NCBI RefSeq assembly: GCF_044759095.2
Contig: NZ_JBIYSM020000015.1
Coordinates: 1 to 64,000, forward strand
Direction of reading: 5' to 3'
DNA length: 64,000 nt
Origin: JBIYSM02 sp044759095
Lineage (GTDB): Bacteria > Bacillota > Bacilli > Brevibacillales > Brevibacillaceae
Part shown: one piece after another, positions 32,871-43,882 of the stretch
Numbering within the stretch: position 1 is the first letter of the stretch
Layout of the letters: the number at the start of each line of letters is the position of its first letter
The notes under the pieces: generated by a model
Database searches by the model: none
Seen by the model: the letters and a program-made list of their open reading frames with translations, nothing else
What the model was told of the DNA's origin: nothing
Made by a program: the position numbers and the translations under genes

Positions 32871-33015
32871 CATTCTCTTGAAACAGCGTTTTATTCCTTA
32901 CTATGCCACGAAACATGCCTACCCTTTATGCAATCTTGACAGCCTGATAAATTAGAATAATATCTAATTAGATAATTATTTAATAAAAGAGCCATAAAAG
33001 GAGGGACCTTTCCCT

Positions 33016-33540
33016 ATGCTTAGCCCATTTCCTGCTGCAAGCCGACGCTTGACCTTTTCTCCCGTCACGGAAGCCGACTTCCCCGCATTGCTCACGGTGT
33101 ACAGTTCCAATCCCGATTACATGGAAATGTCGGAGGGAACCCGTATCGTCTCCCTGGAAACAGTGGAAAAGGACCATCGGGAGAATCTTGAGCTGCCTGA
33201 CTCGTTCAGCGTCGCCATCCGGGAACAGGGCAGTGCAGACATCATCGGCATCAGCCAATTTATCCTGCGCAATCCGAACGACGGCTTCCCGTGGCTCGGT
33301 CTGATCATGCTTCACAGCGCCAGGCAGCAGCACGGTTACGCCCGGGAATTCATGGAGACCCTGATCGAATGGTACCGGGAGAACGGATACGAGGAGCTTC
33401 GGCTGGGAGTTCTGGAAAAAAACCGAAAAGTCGTACCGTTTTATGAGCGGCTCGGATTTTTCACTTACGAAGTAAAGCAGAGCGAAAAGCTGGGGCGTGT
33501 GATCTGCATGGCTCGAAAACTTACCGGCGGCGATCAATAG
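33016..33540 (+). CDS. GNAT N-acetyltransferase
   Basis: A 174-residue single-domain acetyltransferase of the RimJ/RimL-like shape. The acetyl-CoA loop is SARQQHGYAREFMETL and the end of fold is VLEKNRKVVPFYERLGFF. The substrate is unknown. Strong AAAGGAGGG site. It precedes an MFS gene on the same strand, but a 135-base gap with an inverted repeat separates them. Confidence 0.85.
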   Translation: MLSPFPAASRRLTFSPVTEADFPALLTVYSSNPDYMEMSEGTRIVSLETVEKDHRENLELPDSFSVAIREQGSADIIGISQFILRNPNDGFPWLGLIMLHSARQQHGYAREFMETLIEWYRENGYEELRLGVLEKNRKVVPFYERLGFFTYEVKQSEKLGRVICMARKLTGGDQ

Positions 33541-33632
33541 ACAAACGCCTGCCGCCTCATATAACTATAGAAGCATCGGCATGACGGATAGCACTCCAGG
33601 CTTTACTATTTCCAATAGCAGGGGCACGCCGT

Positions 33633-33670
33633 TTTCTGCTATAGTTAGCTTCGGGCTTCTATAGCAGAAA
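33633..33670. promoter_or_regulatory. Perfect 12-bp inverted repeat upstream of the MFS gene
   Basis: TTTCTGCTATAG (33633-33644) is mirrored exactly by CTATAGCAGAAA (33659-33670). The right arm ends where the weak ribosome binding site of the MFS gene begins. A third CTATAG with the same AAGC flank lies at 33565-33574. It may be a repressor operator or an RNA stem that limits translation. Confidence 0.6.
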
Positions 33671-33680
33671 GCGAGTGAAC

Positions 33681-34916
33681 ATGATGATAGATGCATTGCG
33701 GAGGTATCCCCGTGTCATGTGGATGCTGTCGCTGGGGATGGTAATCAGCGCGATCGGCGAGGCGTTTCTTTGGCCGCTCACCACGCTGTACATCGTGCAG
33801 GTGTTTGACAAACCGCTGACGCTTGCCGCCAGCGTACTGCTGCTGCAGTACACCGGAGGACTGATCGGGAACGTCGTTGGTGGCATGTTGTTCGATAAAT
33901 GGAGCGCACGGAAAACGATCGTCAGCGCCATCATCTGCTCGATCAGCGTCCTTTTGGCGATGGGCTTTTGCAAGTCCTTTCCGCTGTATGTATGCCTGCT
34001 GATCCTGCTGGGCTTCTGCAACGGAACGTTCTGGCCAGGCACACGGGCCCTGGCCGTGAAGCTTTGGCCAGAGGGCGGTCGAAGCGCGATCAATCTGATC
34101 TATGTGGCCAATAACGTCGGCGTAGCCATTGGTGCCGCTCTGGGTGGATTGGTTGCCAGCCTGTCCTTTCAGTGGGCATTTTTCGGCAACGCATTCGCCT
34201 ATAGCTGCTTCCTTGTCGTTTTCCTGCTCTCCATCAAGGAACAGCATCTGAAAAAGGTGCGAATCAACGCAGGGGATACTGCCGCCGTCCAACCGAATTC
34301 AGCCCGTTTCCAGATCGATCTGTCCACATGGATGTCTCTGGGCCTGCTCAGCATCGGACTTGCGCTGTTGGTCATCACTTATATACAGTGGTCGACAACC
34401 ATTCCTACCTATATCTCTTCTCTGGGTATTTCCCTGTCCTCCTACAGCATCATTTGGGCAGTAAACGGTCTCGTTATTGTTCTGTGCCAGCCGCTGCTCT
34501 CCTGGCTGATCGACCGCTTCTCGCTCCGACTGCAAGGGCAGATAATGTGGGGAGCCGCCTTGTTTAGCCTGTCGATGCTGACCATTTCCTTTACGACTTC
34601 GTACAGCGGATTTATCCTCGGTATGGTGATCATCACGCTGGGCGAAATGCTGGTTTGGCCAGGCGTTCCGGCGATTGCCGCTGAACTGGCGCCGCCGGAT
34701 CGTCAGGGCTTTTTTCAGGGGCTGGTCACCGGCGGACAATCAGCAGGGCGAATGGCGGGGCCGCTCGTCGGCAGCTTTTTTTACGAGAAGCTGTCGGCCC
34801 AGGGCATGTTGACGATGATGGTGGCATTCACCCTTCTGTCCCTCTGTTTCTTCGCTTTGTACAGCCGCGTCGGCCAGTCGGCAAAGTCACCCAAAACTAA
34901 CTCCCTGTCGGGTTGA
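33681..34916 (+). CDS. Major facilitator transporter (drug-efflux-like)
   Basis: About 411 residues with twelve hydrophobic segments. The loop 2-3 signature is GGMLFDKWSARKTIV, with an ANNVGVAIGAALGGLVASL stretch in the first half and QGLVTGGQSAGRMAGPLVG in the second. It resembles the MDR-type MFS exporters of Bacilli. The ribosome binding site is weak (GCGAG) and sits next to a 12-bp inverted repeat. I chose the ATG at 33681; a GTG at 33675 is possible. Confidence 0.85.
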   Translation: MMIDALRRYPRVMWMLSLGMVISAIGEAFLWPLTTLYIVQVFDKPLTLAASVLLLQYTGGLIGNVVGGMLFDKWSARKTIVSAIICSISVLLAMGFCKSFPLYVCLLILLGFCNGTFWPGTRALAVKLWPEGGRSAINLIYVANNVGVAIGAALGGLVASLSFQWAFFGNAFAYSCFLVVFLLSIKEQHLKKVRINAGDTAAVQPNSARFQIDLSTWMSLGLLSIGLALLVITYIQWSTTIPTYISSLGISLSSYSIIWAVNGLVIVLCQPLLSWLIDRFSLRLQGQIMWGAALFSLSMLTISFTTSYSGFILGMVIITLGEMLVWPGVPAIAAELAPPDRQGFFQGLVTGGQSAGRMAGPLVGSFFYEKLSAQGMLTMMVAFTLLSLCFFALYSRVGQSAKSPKTNSLSG

Positions 34917-34926
34917 CAGGGAGTTT
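34900..34926 (+). terminator. Terminator overlapping the MFS stop codon
   Basis: AACTCCCTGTC pairs with GACAGGGAGTT, followed by TGTTGTTTTT. The MFS stop codon lies inside the stem. It separates this gene from the convergent fragment at 34936. Confidence 0.85.
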
Positions 34927-34935
34927 GTTGTTTTT

Positions 34936-35397
34936 CTATTCCACTACGATCTTTTCAGCTACCCCGATGGGAGGGATACTTCTTGTCAATTTGGGACCGT
35001 AAAAGGCGAACACCAGCATACCCGGCTTCAGATCAGCGGGCGACAACCTGCGATTATCCTTTGCGTTGACGATCACCGTCTCCTTGTTGACGATGAGGGC
35101 AACAGTGGCTGGGGACAAATCTGTCAGCTTCTCTCCTTCTACGAGGATTCGAAGCGACCCGTCAGGATTCGGAGCGACGCTTTCCACACTGCCTGCAGTG
35201 CCCAGCACTTCCGTAGACGGCAGACTTTTTCTCACGACGATCTGCTTGGCGACCGTTTGCGGCGGCAAACTCCTCGTCATTCTCGGCTCGTGTGTGGCTT
35301 CGATCTCCATTCCCAGGGTCAGATCTTCAGCGGACAATTTACTGCCGTCCACCGCCGTAATTTGGGTCTTATGTGTACCCATAAAGTGGACGACCAA
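34936..35397 (-). pseudogene. 5'-truncated two-repeat protein of unknown function
   Basis: The frame holds two copies of one module: TLGMEIEATHEPRMTRSLPP...KQIVV and LKPGMLVFAFYGPKLTRSIPP...EKIVV. The second copy is complete, with a leading GTAGSVESV beta segment; the first lacks this leading half. The frame opens at TTG (35397) without a ribosome binding site and is preceded by a TGA only 18 bases beyond the calcium ATPase stop. No signal peptide remains. I read it as a gene that lost its front end. The family is not known to me. Confidence 0.6.
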
Positions 35398-35421
35398 TTT
35401 TTTCTGTTCGGATCACATGGC

Positions 35422-38235
35422 TTATCTCGCGCGATGCACCCGTCCGGCACCCAGCGGCTGTTTTCGCGGCGCTCCCGCTCGACCGGTACGCAGCGCTCCT
35501 CCTATCCCGGCGACAAACGTAGGGATGCCGGATGCCACCAGAATCAGCGCCCAATCACGCATGGACAGGTTGGTGGTTTTAAAGATCGGCTGCAGCTGTT
35601 CGATGTAGACGACGCCCAGCACCAGCACGAGAGAAGAGAGCACCGCCCAGACGAGGTACTTGTTCTCGAAGACGTTGCGGTGGAAGACGGAGTACTGACT
35701 GCGGCAGTCAAATACGTGAATCAGTTGGGCCATAACCAACGTCACAAACGCCACAGTCTGGGCATGCACCAGATCGGACGGATTTTCCCGAAGCGTCAGC
35801 CAAAATGCTGCCAGTGTCATCGCCCCGATCAGAAAGCCGCGGCTGACAATTTTCCAGCCGAGTCCGCGACCGAAAATATTCTCATGCTTGTTTCGCGGCG
35901 CCTGGTGCATGGTGTCCGCTTCTGCCGGATCGACGCCCAGCGCCATTGCCGGCAGACCGTCTGTCACGAGGTTGACCCAGAGGATCTGGATCGGCACCAG
36001 CGGCAGCGGCAGGCCCATCAGCATGGCAAAAAACATGACGAGAATCTCTCCGACATTGGAGGCCAGCAGGTAGCGAATAAACTTGCGAATGTTTTCGTAG
36101 ATATTGCGTCCCTCTTCCACTGCTGCGACGATGGTGGCGAAGTTGTCGTCCCGAAGCACCAGATCAGCCGCTTCCTTGGTTACATCCGTCCCAGTGATGC
36201 CCATAGCGATGCCGATGTCGGCCTGTTTGATCGCAGGAGCGTCGTTGACACCGTCTCCGGTCATCGCGACCACGTGCCCCCTGCCACGCAGCGCACGTAC
36301 AATCCGCAGCTTGTGCTCCGGCGATACCCGCGCGTAGACGGCGACACGATCGACGCAGGGCGTCAGCTCCTCATCCGTCAGCTGGTTGAGGTCCCTGCCC
36401 TCCATTACCTCGCCGCCCCCCCGCAACAGCCCGATCTGCCGAGCGATTGCTTCCGCAGTGACTACATGGTCACCAGTAATCATCACGGTCTTGATTCCCG
36501 CCTGATGGCAGAGGCCGATTGCCTGCCGCACTTCCTGCCGTGGAGGATCGATCATTCCCGCGAGACCGACAAACACAAGCCCGGTTTCCACCGCATGAGG
36601 CGGCAGCCCTTCCCGATAATCAGTCAGTTGTTTATAGGCAAAGCCTAGGACGCGCAGCGCTCGTGCAGCCATCCCTTCCGTCTGCTGCAGGATCTGCTGG
36701 CGGAGTGGGTTGTTCAGCGGCTGCACCTCTCCTTTCCACAAAATCTGGTTGCAGCGATGCAAGACGGCTTCCACCGCTCCTTTGGTCAACAGCGTATACT
36801 GGCCGTCGGTGCCTCTTTCGACCACGGACATCATCTTCCGGTCGGAATCAAACGGAATCTCGTCCATTCGAACGCCGTCTTGCCCTGCCTTTTTTCGATC
36901 GGGAGCCGCACCGACGCCTTTGAGAGCCAGCACCAGCAGCGCCCCTTCCGTAGGGTCGCCCAGCACCTGCCAGCCCTGCGGCGTTTTTCCGAGCCCCAGC
37001 AGCTTCCGCTCCGTCTGCTCGTCGCAAACCAGTCTGGCGTTGTTGCAACGCTCGGCAATCCACAGCAATTGGCGCAGCGTCTTGTCCTGCGCCGTCTGAA
37101 TCGGTCTGCCGGACAGGGTAAACGTCCCCTGCGGCTCATAGCCTTTGCCCGTCACTTCCAAAGTCATGTCGCTGTGCCATACGTGTGTCACCGTCATCTT
37201 GTTCTGTGTCAGGGTTCCGGTTTTATCCGAGCAGATCACCGACGCGCAGCCAAGCGTCTCCACGGAAGGCAGCTTCCGCACGATCGCGTTACGCTTGATC
37301 ATCCGTTGAACCCCAAGAGCCAGTGCAACCGTCACGATGGCTGGCAGCCCCTCCGGTATGGCCGCTACCGCCAGACTGACCCCGGCCAAAAACATGGTGA
37401 ACAGATCGTGTCCATGCCATATCCCTGCCATGATCACAACCAATGTCAGCACGATTGCCACGACGACCAGGATTTTGCCCATCTGCTCCAGACGAACCTG
37501 CAGCGGTGTTTCTGTCGCTTCCGCGGCATTGATCAGGTGGGCAATTTTTCCGATCTCCGTGTTCATTCCCGTCGCCACAACGATCCCACGTCCTGTTCCT
37601 CCGGTCACCATGGTACCCATGAACGCGAGATTTTTCTGGTCGCCAAGCGGCACCATCTCCGTCTCCTGCCTGGCGATGATCTTGTCCGTCTTGGCTACCG
37701 GAACCGACTCTCCGGTAAGCGCCGACTCTTCGATCTCGAGCCGGCTGGCCGCGAGAATGCGCAGATCGGCGGGAACGCGGTCGCCGGCTTCCAGCATCAC
37801 CAGGTCACCCGGTACCAGTTGAGAGGCAGGAACCATCTCCTGTCTTCCCTCCCGCACCACTCGTGCCATCGGGGAGGCCAACTCCTTCAGTGCCTGCAAT
37901 GACCTCTCCGCCTTCGCCTCCTGGATAAAGCCCAGCACCCCGTTGATAAAGATGATCGCAACAATCGTGATGGCGTCCAGATACTCGCCAAGAAAAAACG
38001 AAATGAGCGTCGCAATGAACAAAATGAGGACCATAAAGTCCTTAAACTGCTCCAAAAACACAGCAAACAGCGGGGCGCGTTTCGCTTCCGCCAGTTGGTT
38101 GGCACCGCATTGCCTGATTCTCTGCTCCGCCTCCTTTTTCGTCAGGCCCCGTTCCCCGTCGCTGCCCAATCGATTCACTGCCTGATCAGACGTCAGGGTG
38201 TACCATTTTTTGCTTGTCTGTGTGCTCACCTGCAT
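35422..38235 (-). CDS. P-type calcium-transporting ATPase
   Basis: A 937-residue P2-type ATPase. The cation N-domain (KKWYTLTSDQAV...) comes first, then ALTGES (actuator), the PEGLPA motif in the fourth membrane helix, SDKTGTLTQNKM with the phosphorylated aspartate, KGAVEAVL (nucleotide), and TGDGVNDAPA. C-terminal spans contain NVGEILVMF and NLVTDGLPAMALG. These match SERCA/PMCA-like Ca2+ pumps of Bacilli. AAGGG lies ten bases before the ATG at 38235; an ATG nine bases upstream is too close to it. It exports calcium across the cell membrane. Confidence 0.92.
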   Translation of the reverse strand: MQVSTQTSKKWYTLTSDQAVNRLGSDGERGLTKKEAEQRIRQCGANQLAEAKRAPLFAVFLEQFKDFMVLILFIATLISFFLGEYLDAITIVAIIFINGVLGFIQEAKAERSLQALKELASPMARVVREGRQEMVPASQLVPGDLVMLEAGDRVPADLRILAASRLEIEESALTGESVPVAKTDKIIARQETEMVPLGDQKNLAFMGTMVTGGTGRGIVVATGMNTEIGKIAHLINAAEATETPLQVRLEQMGKILVVVAIVLTLVVIMAGIWHGHDLFTMFLAGVSLAVAAIPEGLPAIVTVALALGVQRMIKRNAIVRKLPSVETLGCASVICSDKTGTLTQNKMTVTHVWHSDMTLEVTGKGYEPQGTFTLSGRPIQTAQDKTLRQLLWIAERCNNARLVCDEQTERKLLGLGKTPQGWQVLGDPTEGALLVLALKGVGAAPDRKKAGQDGVRMDEIPFDSDRKMMSVVERGTDGQYTLLTKGAVEAVLHRCNQILWKGEVQPLNNPLRQQILQQTEGMAARALRVLGFAYKQLTDYREGLPPHAVETGLVFVGLAGMIDPPRQEVRQAIGLCHQAGIKTVMITGDHVVTAEAIARQIGLLRGGGEVMEGRDLNQLTDEELTPCVDRVAVYARVSPEHKLRIVRALRGRGHVVAMTGDGVNDAPAIKQADIGIAMGITGTDVTKEAADLVLRDDNFATIVAAVEEGRNIYENIRKFIRYLLASNVGEILVMFFAMLMGLPLPLVPIQILWVNLVTDGLPAMALGVDPAEADTMHQAPRNKHENIFGRGLGWKIVSRGFLIGAMTLAAFWLTLRENPSDLVHAQTVAFVTLVMAQLIHVFDCRSQYSVFHRNVFENKYLVWAVLSSLVLVLGVVYIEQLQPIFKTTNLSMRDWALILVASGIPTFVAGIGGALRTGRAGAPRKQPLGAGRVHRAR

Positions 38236-38348
38236 CTCCTCCATTCCCTTCCGTTCTTCTCCATATCTATGCAGACAGGCTCGGAAAAACCCCAAAAAGT
38301 GACGTGGGGCTTCGAAGTTCATTCCGAGTCCTTTTCGGGGCTCCGTCA

Positions 38349-38397
38349 TCAAAAACAACCCGTCCTCCAATAGTGGAGAGCGGGTCGTTTTCGAAAG
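38349..38397 (-). terminator. Terminator of ytaF
   Basis: AACGACCCGCTCTCCA and TGGAGGACGGGTTGTT pair with two mismatches around a short loop. On the minus strand the stem is followed by TTTTTG. It begins directly after the ytaF stop. Confidence 0.75.
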
Positions 38398-39066
38398 TTA
38401 TGAGAAGCTTTTGATCAGGCCGATGCAGATGAGCATGAGCGGAGGAAGCCAGGTTAGTCTCGAGAGCCAACGATTCTTTCCTACTTTGCCACCTATGGTA
38501 ATGCCTGCAAATAGCAGCATGCCGCTCATCAAGGCAACAGAACCGGACACCACCAGGGGAGGGTAGCCGAGAAAAGTCAGGCTGATCCCCGCTCCAAAAG
38601 CGTCAAGTGACAAGGCCAATCCCAGCATGACCGCTTCCCAGCCGATGATGTGACCGGAGCAATCCGCATCGGCCTGAGCCGGATCGCGGAGAATCTGAAT
38701 GATTAACCCAAATGCGCGAAACTGGGAGATCAATTTTTCCTCGACGGTTTCGGCTGCATGGTCCGCCTCTCTGTGAGACACGGCAGCATGGCGGCGCGGC
38801 AGCCACATTCGCCACAGGGTAATGACGCCGATTGCCACGAGGACCCCGGCTCCGATCCGCTTGCTCAGTTCCGGCGTCAACCAGGCAGACAATGTATTGC
38901 CTACTGTCATGACGGTGTACACGACGGTGAACGAACAGCCGGCGATAACAAGCAGCGAGCCCAGTGGAATCCGCATTTTTCGCAAGCCATAGGTCATCCC
39001 GACGCTGGCGCTGTCCATGCTGATGGCAAGGGAGACGAGAAAGAGCGAAAGCCATCCGCTCACCAC
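38398..39066 (-). CDS. ytaF: Sporulation membrane protein YtaF (MntP-related)
   Basis: A 222-residue membrane protein built from two related halves. Each has the MntP-like signature: SLAISMDSASVGMTYG in the first and ALSLDAFGAGISLTFLG in the second, with conserved aspartates in the spans. The linker FGLIIQILRDPAQADADCSG is typical of YtaF. I prefer the GTG at 39066 (behind AGAGGTGATT) to the ATG at 39084, which has no good site. YtaF is a sporulation-time membrane protein, and its exact transport role is not settled. Confidence 0.85.
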   Translation of the reverse strand: MVSGWLSLFLVSLAISMDSASVGMTYGLRKMRIPLGSLLVIAGCSFTVVYTVMTVGNTLSAWLTPELSKRIGAGVLVAIGVITLWRMWLPRRHAAVSHREADHAAETVEEKLISQFRAFGLIIQILRDPAQADADCSGHIIGWEAVMLGLALSLDAFGAGISLTFLGYPPLVVSGSVALMSGMLLFAGITIGGKVGKNRWLSRLTWLPPLMLICIGLIKSFS

Positions 39067-39138
39067 AATCACCTCTTTTCCCATTGCCTATAAATATACG
39101 TGGGATGCTTTTCCATTGTTCACCCGAAACGAAATCGC

Positions 39139-40005
39139 TTATCTAGAGACGACTTTTCGATATTTCAGGCAATCAGCCAACAGACTGGCCAGTCGCGCCC
39201 CCTGCTCTCCCGTCGTATCACGCAAAGCGGAAAACTCGGTCACTTCCAGTCCGACGACGCGCTCATCAGACAGGATGCGGCCAAGCAGCTCCTCTGCCTC
39301 TTCCATGCCGAGACCCGTTTTGCTTGGAGAGTACGCGGCAGGCATGGCCTCCTTGTGCATCACATCGACGTCAAAGTGGACGAGAATTTTCGCGTCGGCC
39401 GGAATGCTGCGCAGCAGGCTGTCCGCACTTTCAGCGATGCCAGTCTCACGCAGCTGCTGCAGGGTTGTAATGGGGATCCCGTACGTTTCGTCCGGCATTT
39501 TTTGAACTCCCGCGACGCTGATCTGCTCCGGAGTCCAGCCGCTTGGCTCTACCCACATCTCTGTGCCGTGCAGCAGAAACCAGAGACCCATGCCGGCAGC
39601 GCCGATACAGCGGGAAGAGGACGGCTTCATGGTATCCAGATGCCCGTCTATCACAAGCAGGTACGCCTGCTCGGGAAATACCCGCTTCAATCCTGCCGCT
39701 GTTCCAACGACCAAACTGCAATCTCCGCCCAGCAGCAAGGTAAATTCATTCCCGCGAAACCAGCCCTGTGCCTCCGTCCGCAGCAGATCCCACACCATGC
39801 GCGGAGCGGGCCAATTACGTACCGGCGGAATGTTGTGCCGCGGGAGATAGTCCGGAAGCTTGACGTTTCCGTGATCTGTGACGTACATCTCTTTTTCCTG
39901 AAGCCGTGATACCAGTCCGGCGGCACGGAGCGCTTCCGGGGCAAGCTCGGTGCCGGAGACGTACGCTCCAGAGAATATGGGAATGCCGATCAACGATAGG
40001 TTCAT
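39139..40005 (-). CDS. Arginase/agmatinase-fold protein with altered metal site
   Basis: A 288-residue ureohydrolase-fold protein. Metal-site motifs are recognisable but changed. GGDHS is GGDCS (D95, C96), so the first manganese-ligand histidine is a cysteine. DAHxD is DGHLD (D120, H122, D124). The SFDxDxxDP motif is HFDVDVMHKEA (D212, D214). With one ligand lost, normal arginase or agmatinase activity is doubtful. A different metal use, substrate or a non-catalytic role is possible. The start follows GGAGG at a spacing of 12. Confidence 0.8.
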   Translation of the reverse strand: MNLSLIGIPIFSGAYVSGTELAPEALRAAGLVSRLQEKEMYVTDHGNVKLPDYLPRHNIPPVRNWPAPRMVWDLLRTEAQGWFRGNEFTLLLGGDCSLVVGTAAGLKRVFPEQAYLLVIDGHLDTMKPSSSRCIGAAGMGLWFLLHGTEMWVEPSGWTPEQISVAGVQKMPDETYGIPITTLQQLRETGIAESADSLLRSIPADAKILVHFDVDVMHKEAMPAAYSPSKTGLGMEEAEELLGRILSDERVVGLEVTEFSALRDTTGEQGARLASLLADCLKYRKVVSR

Positions 40006-40130
40006 ACGAGGGATGGTCCTCCTGCTTTGTTTTTTTATGTTATTTCCACATTTTACAATTTATCGACATCTTCAACAATGTTGAATCCATTTGTGCTTCG
40101 CATTACATACTACTTAGTCAAAGAACGATA

Positions 40131-40160
40131 AAAACCGAGGAGATCATTCCCCTCGGTTTA
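40131..40160 (-). terminator. Terminator of the copper operon
   Basis: AAACCGAGG and CCTCGGTTT form a nine-pair stem. On the minus strand it is followed by a short T-rich run. It lies seven bases beyond the copZ stop. Confidence 0.8.
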
Positions 40161-40166
40161 TTGCTG

Positions 40167-40367
40167 TTACACCACATCATACCCCTGATCTTCAATGGCT
40201 TCCTTGATCGCTTCAAGCTGCAGCTTGCCTTCATCGTACGTTACTTCGACGGTTTTGCCTGCCAGGTCCACCTTTCCAGATGCCCCCAGTTCCTTCAGTA
40301 CTCCTTCGATGGCCTTGACACAGTGACCGCAGGACATTCCTTCTACACGCAGGGTTACTTGTTTCAT
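40167..40367 (-). CDS. copZ: Copper chaperone CopZ
   Basis: A 66-residue HMA-domain protein with the copper motif GMSCGHC (C13, C16) and the usual QGYDVV end. It carries Cu(I) to the ATPase CopA. ATG at 40367 follows AAGGAG at a spacing of nine. It is the last gene of the copA operon. Confidence 0.95.
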   Translation of the reverse strand: MKQVTLRVEGMSCGHCVKAIEGVLKELGASGKVDLAGKTVEVTYDEGKLQLEAIKEAIEDQGYDVV

Positions 40368-40398
40368 TCTCAATCTCTCCTTTTGCTCTTGTCTCGTT

Positions 40399-41247
40399 TT
40401 ATTTTACTTCCACGACAAACGGATAGGTATGAACTTTGCCGTTCAGCTTAAACTCTGCCCAGATCTTGTACTTGCCCGGCTGGCTGAACTGCGTCTCGAA
40501 CGCCGTCTCGGTCTCCGACACCGGATGGACGTGTACGTATTGATCGGCAGTCTCGTTGAGAATCACGACATGCCCAAGGGCACCCAGATATTTCTCCGGT
40601 GTCCCGTCATGGATCGTGAACCGAAGCGTGACTGGTACTCCAGCCTGCAAACTGCTCGGCTCCATCTCCATCGTCACCTTGCGGCCTTCCACCGTTTTGG
40701 TCAGCTGGTTGTCAGGACGGAGAGGCTCGTGCTGTTCGTGTGAATGTGCCTCCCCCACTTGCAGGGAGAGCGGCGTCACCGCGTAGCTGGCGTTCACCGG
40801 CTTCACGTCAACAAACGCCTTGTACGCTCCTTCCTTCAGCGGATAGGACAAGGTAAACGTCCCTTTTCCCTGATACTCGGGATGCAGATGGTAGTACTCT
40901 TGCAAATCTTCACTGACCACAATCAGGTGGTTCAGCTTCTCGTGATTCACCTGAAAATCCTCAACCGGTTTACCCGACGCATCCCGAATCGCAATGCTAA
41001 ATTGACCGTTTTCGTATGACAGGGACGCTTGCGTGTCTGCAGCGGTTCCCGGTTCATGCCCGCCGTGGGCGGCTTCTCCGTGAGTGTCATTTCCGTGGGC
41101 GGCATCCTCGTGAGGTTGGGCCGCTTGCGGTTCCGCTGGATGTGCCGGCTCCGGTTGGGCCCACACTCCCTGGTAAAGGGAATACCCTCCCACTACCAGA
41201 GCCAGATAAACCGCACCGGACAATGCCCACCTAGCTGTTTTGTTCAT
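40399..41247 (-). CDS. Histidine-rich exported copper-associated protein with YtkA-like domains
   Basis: A 282-residue protein with an N-terminal membrane anchor or signal (ALSGAVYLALVVGGYSLY), then a His/Glu/Ala-rich stretch (HPAEPQAAQPHEDAAHGND...) likely to bind metal. Two similar beta domains follow; each carries a histidine cluster (YYHLHPEY and YVHVHPVSE) and the turn of YtkA/FixH-like domains. It stands between copA and copZ under the CsoR-like sites. Export and copper binding outside the membrane are inferred. Confidence 0.75.
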   Translation of the reverse strand: MNKTARWALSGAVYLALVVGGYSLYQGVWAQPEPAHPAEPQAAQPHEDAAHGNDTHGEAAHGGHEPGTAADTQASLSYENGQFSIAIRDASGKPVEDFQVNHEKLNHLIVVSEDLQEYYHLHPEYQGKGTFTLSYPLKEGAYKAFVDVKPVNASYAVTPLSLQVGEAHSHEQHEPLRPDNQLTKTVEGRKVTMEMEPSSLQAGVPVTLRFTIHDGTPEKYLGALGHVVILNETADQYVHVHPVSETETAFETQFSQPGKYKIWAEFKLNGKVHTYPFVVEVK

Positions 41248-41264
41248 GGTTCACCATCTCCTTT

Positions 41265-43682
<2,418 letters not shown>

Positions 43683-43705
43683 GTATTGATCCTCCCCGCA
43701 CCCAA

Positions 43706-43722
43706 ATACCCACATGGGGTAT
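43706..43722. promoter_or_regulatory. CsoR-like copper operator 1
   Basis: ATACCCACATGGGGTAT is a near-perfect palindrome of the CsoR type (TACCC...GGGTA), placed between the promoter and the copA ribosome binding site. Confidence 0.75.
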
Positions 43723-43766
43723 ATTTCAGAGTAGTTTTCCCCAGAAATCCTTTCCTATCCATCTAT

Positions 43767-43796
43767 AATATACAATACCCCAGAAGGGTATGTAAA
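43767..43796 (-). promoter_or_regulatory. copA promoter with embedded CsoR-like operator 2
   Basis: On the minus strand TTTACA (43796-43791) and TATATT (43772-43767) are 18 bases apart and form a sigma-A-type promoter. The spacer is filled by ATACCCCAGAAGGGTAT (43775-43791), the CsoR palindrome. CsoR bound here would block polymerase until Cu(I) releases it. No csoR gene lies in the window. Confidence 0.75.
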
Positions 43797-43813
43797 GTCC
43801 TTTTTTGAAAAAA

Positions 43814-43867
43814 GTCCCATATTCATTTGCTCTGCCTGTCACAGGCATTTGCACATGAGTATGGGAC
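43814..43867 (-). terminator. Long terminator hairpin after psuG
   Basis: GTCCCATA and TATGGGAC form the base of a long stem with a second inner stem TGCCTG/CAGGCA. A T-run follows on the minus strand. It begins about 15 bases beyond the psuG stop. Confidence 0.8.
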
Positions 43868-43882
43868 CGTCTTCTTTTATGG

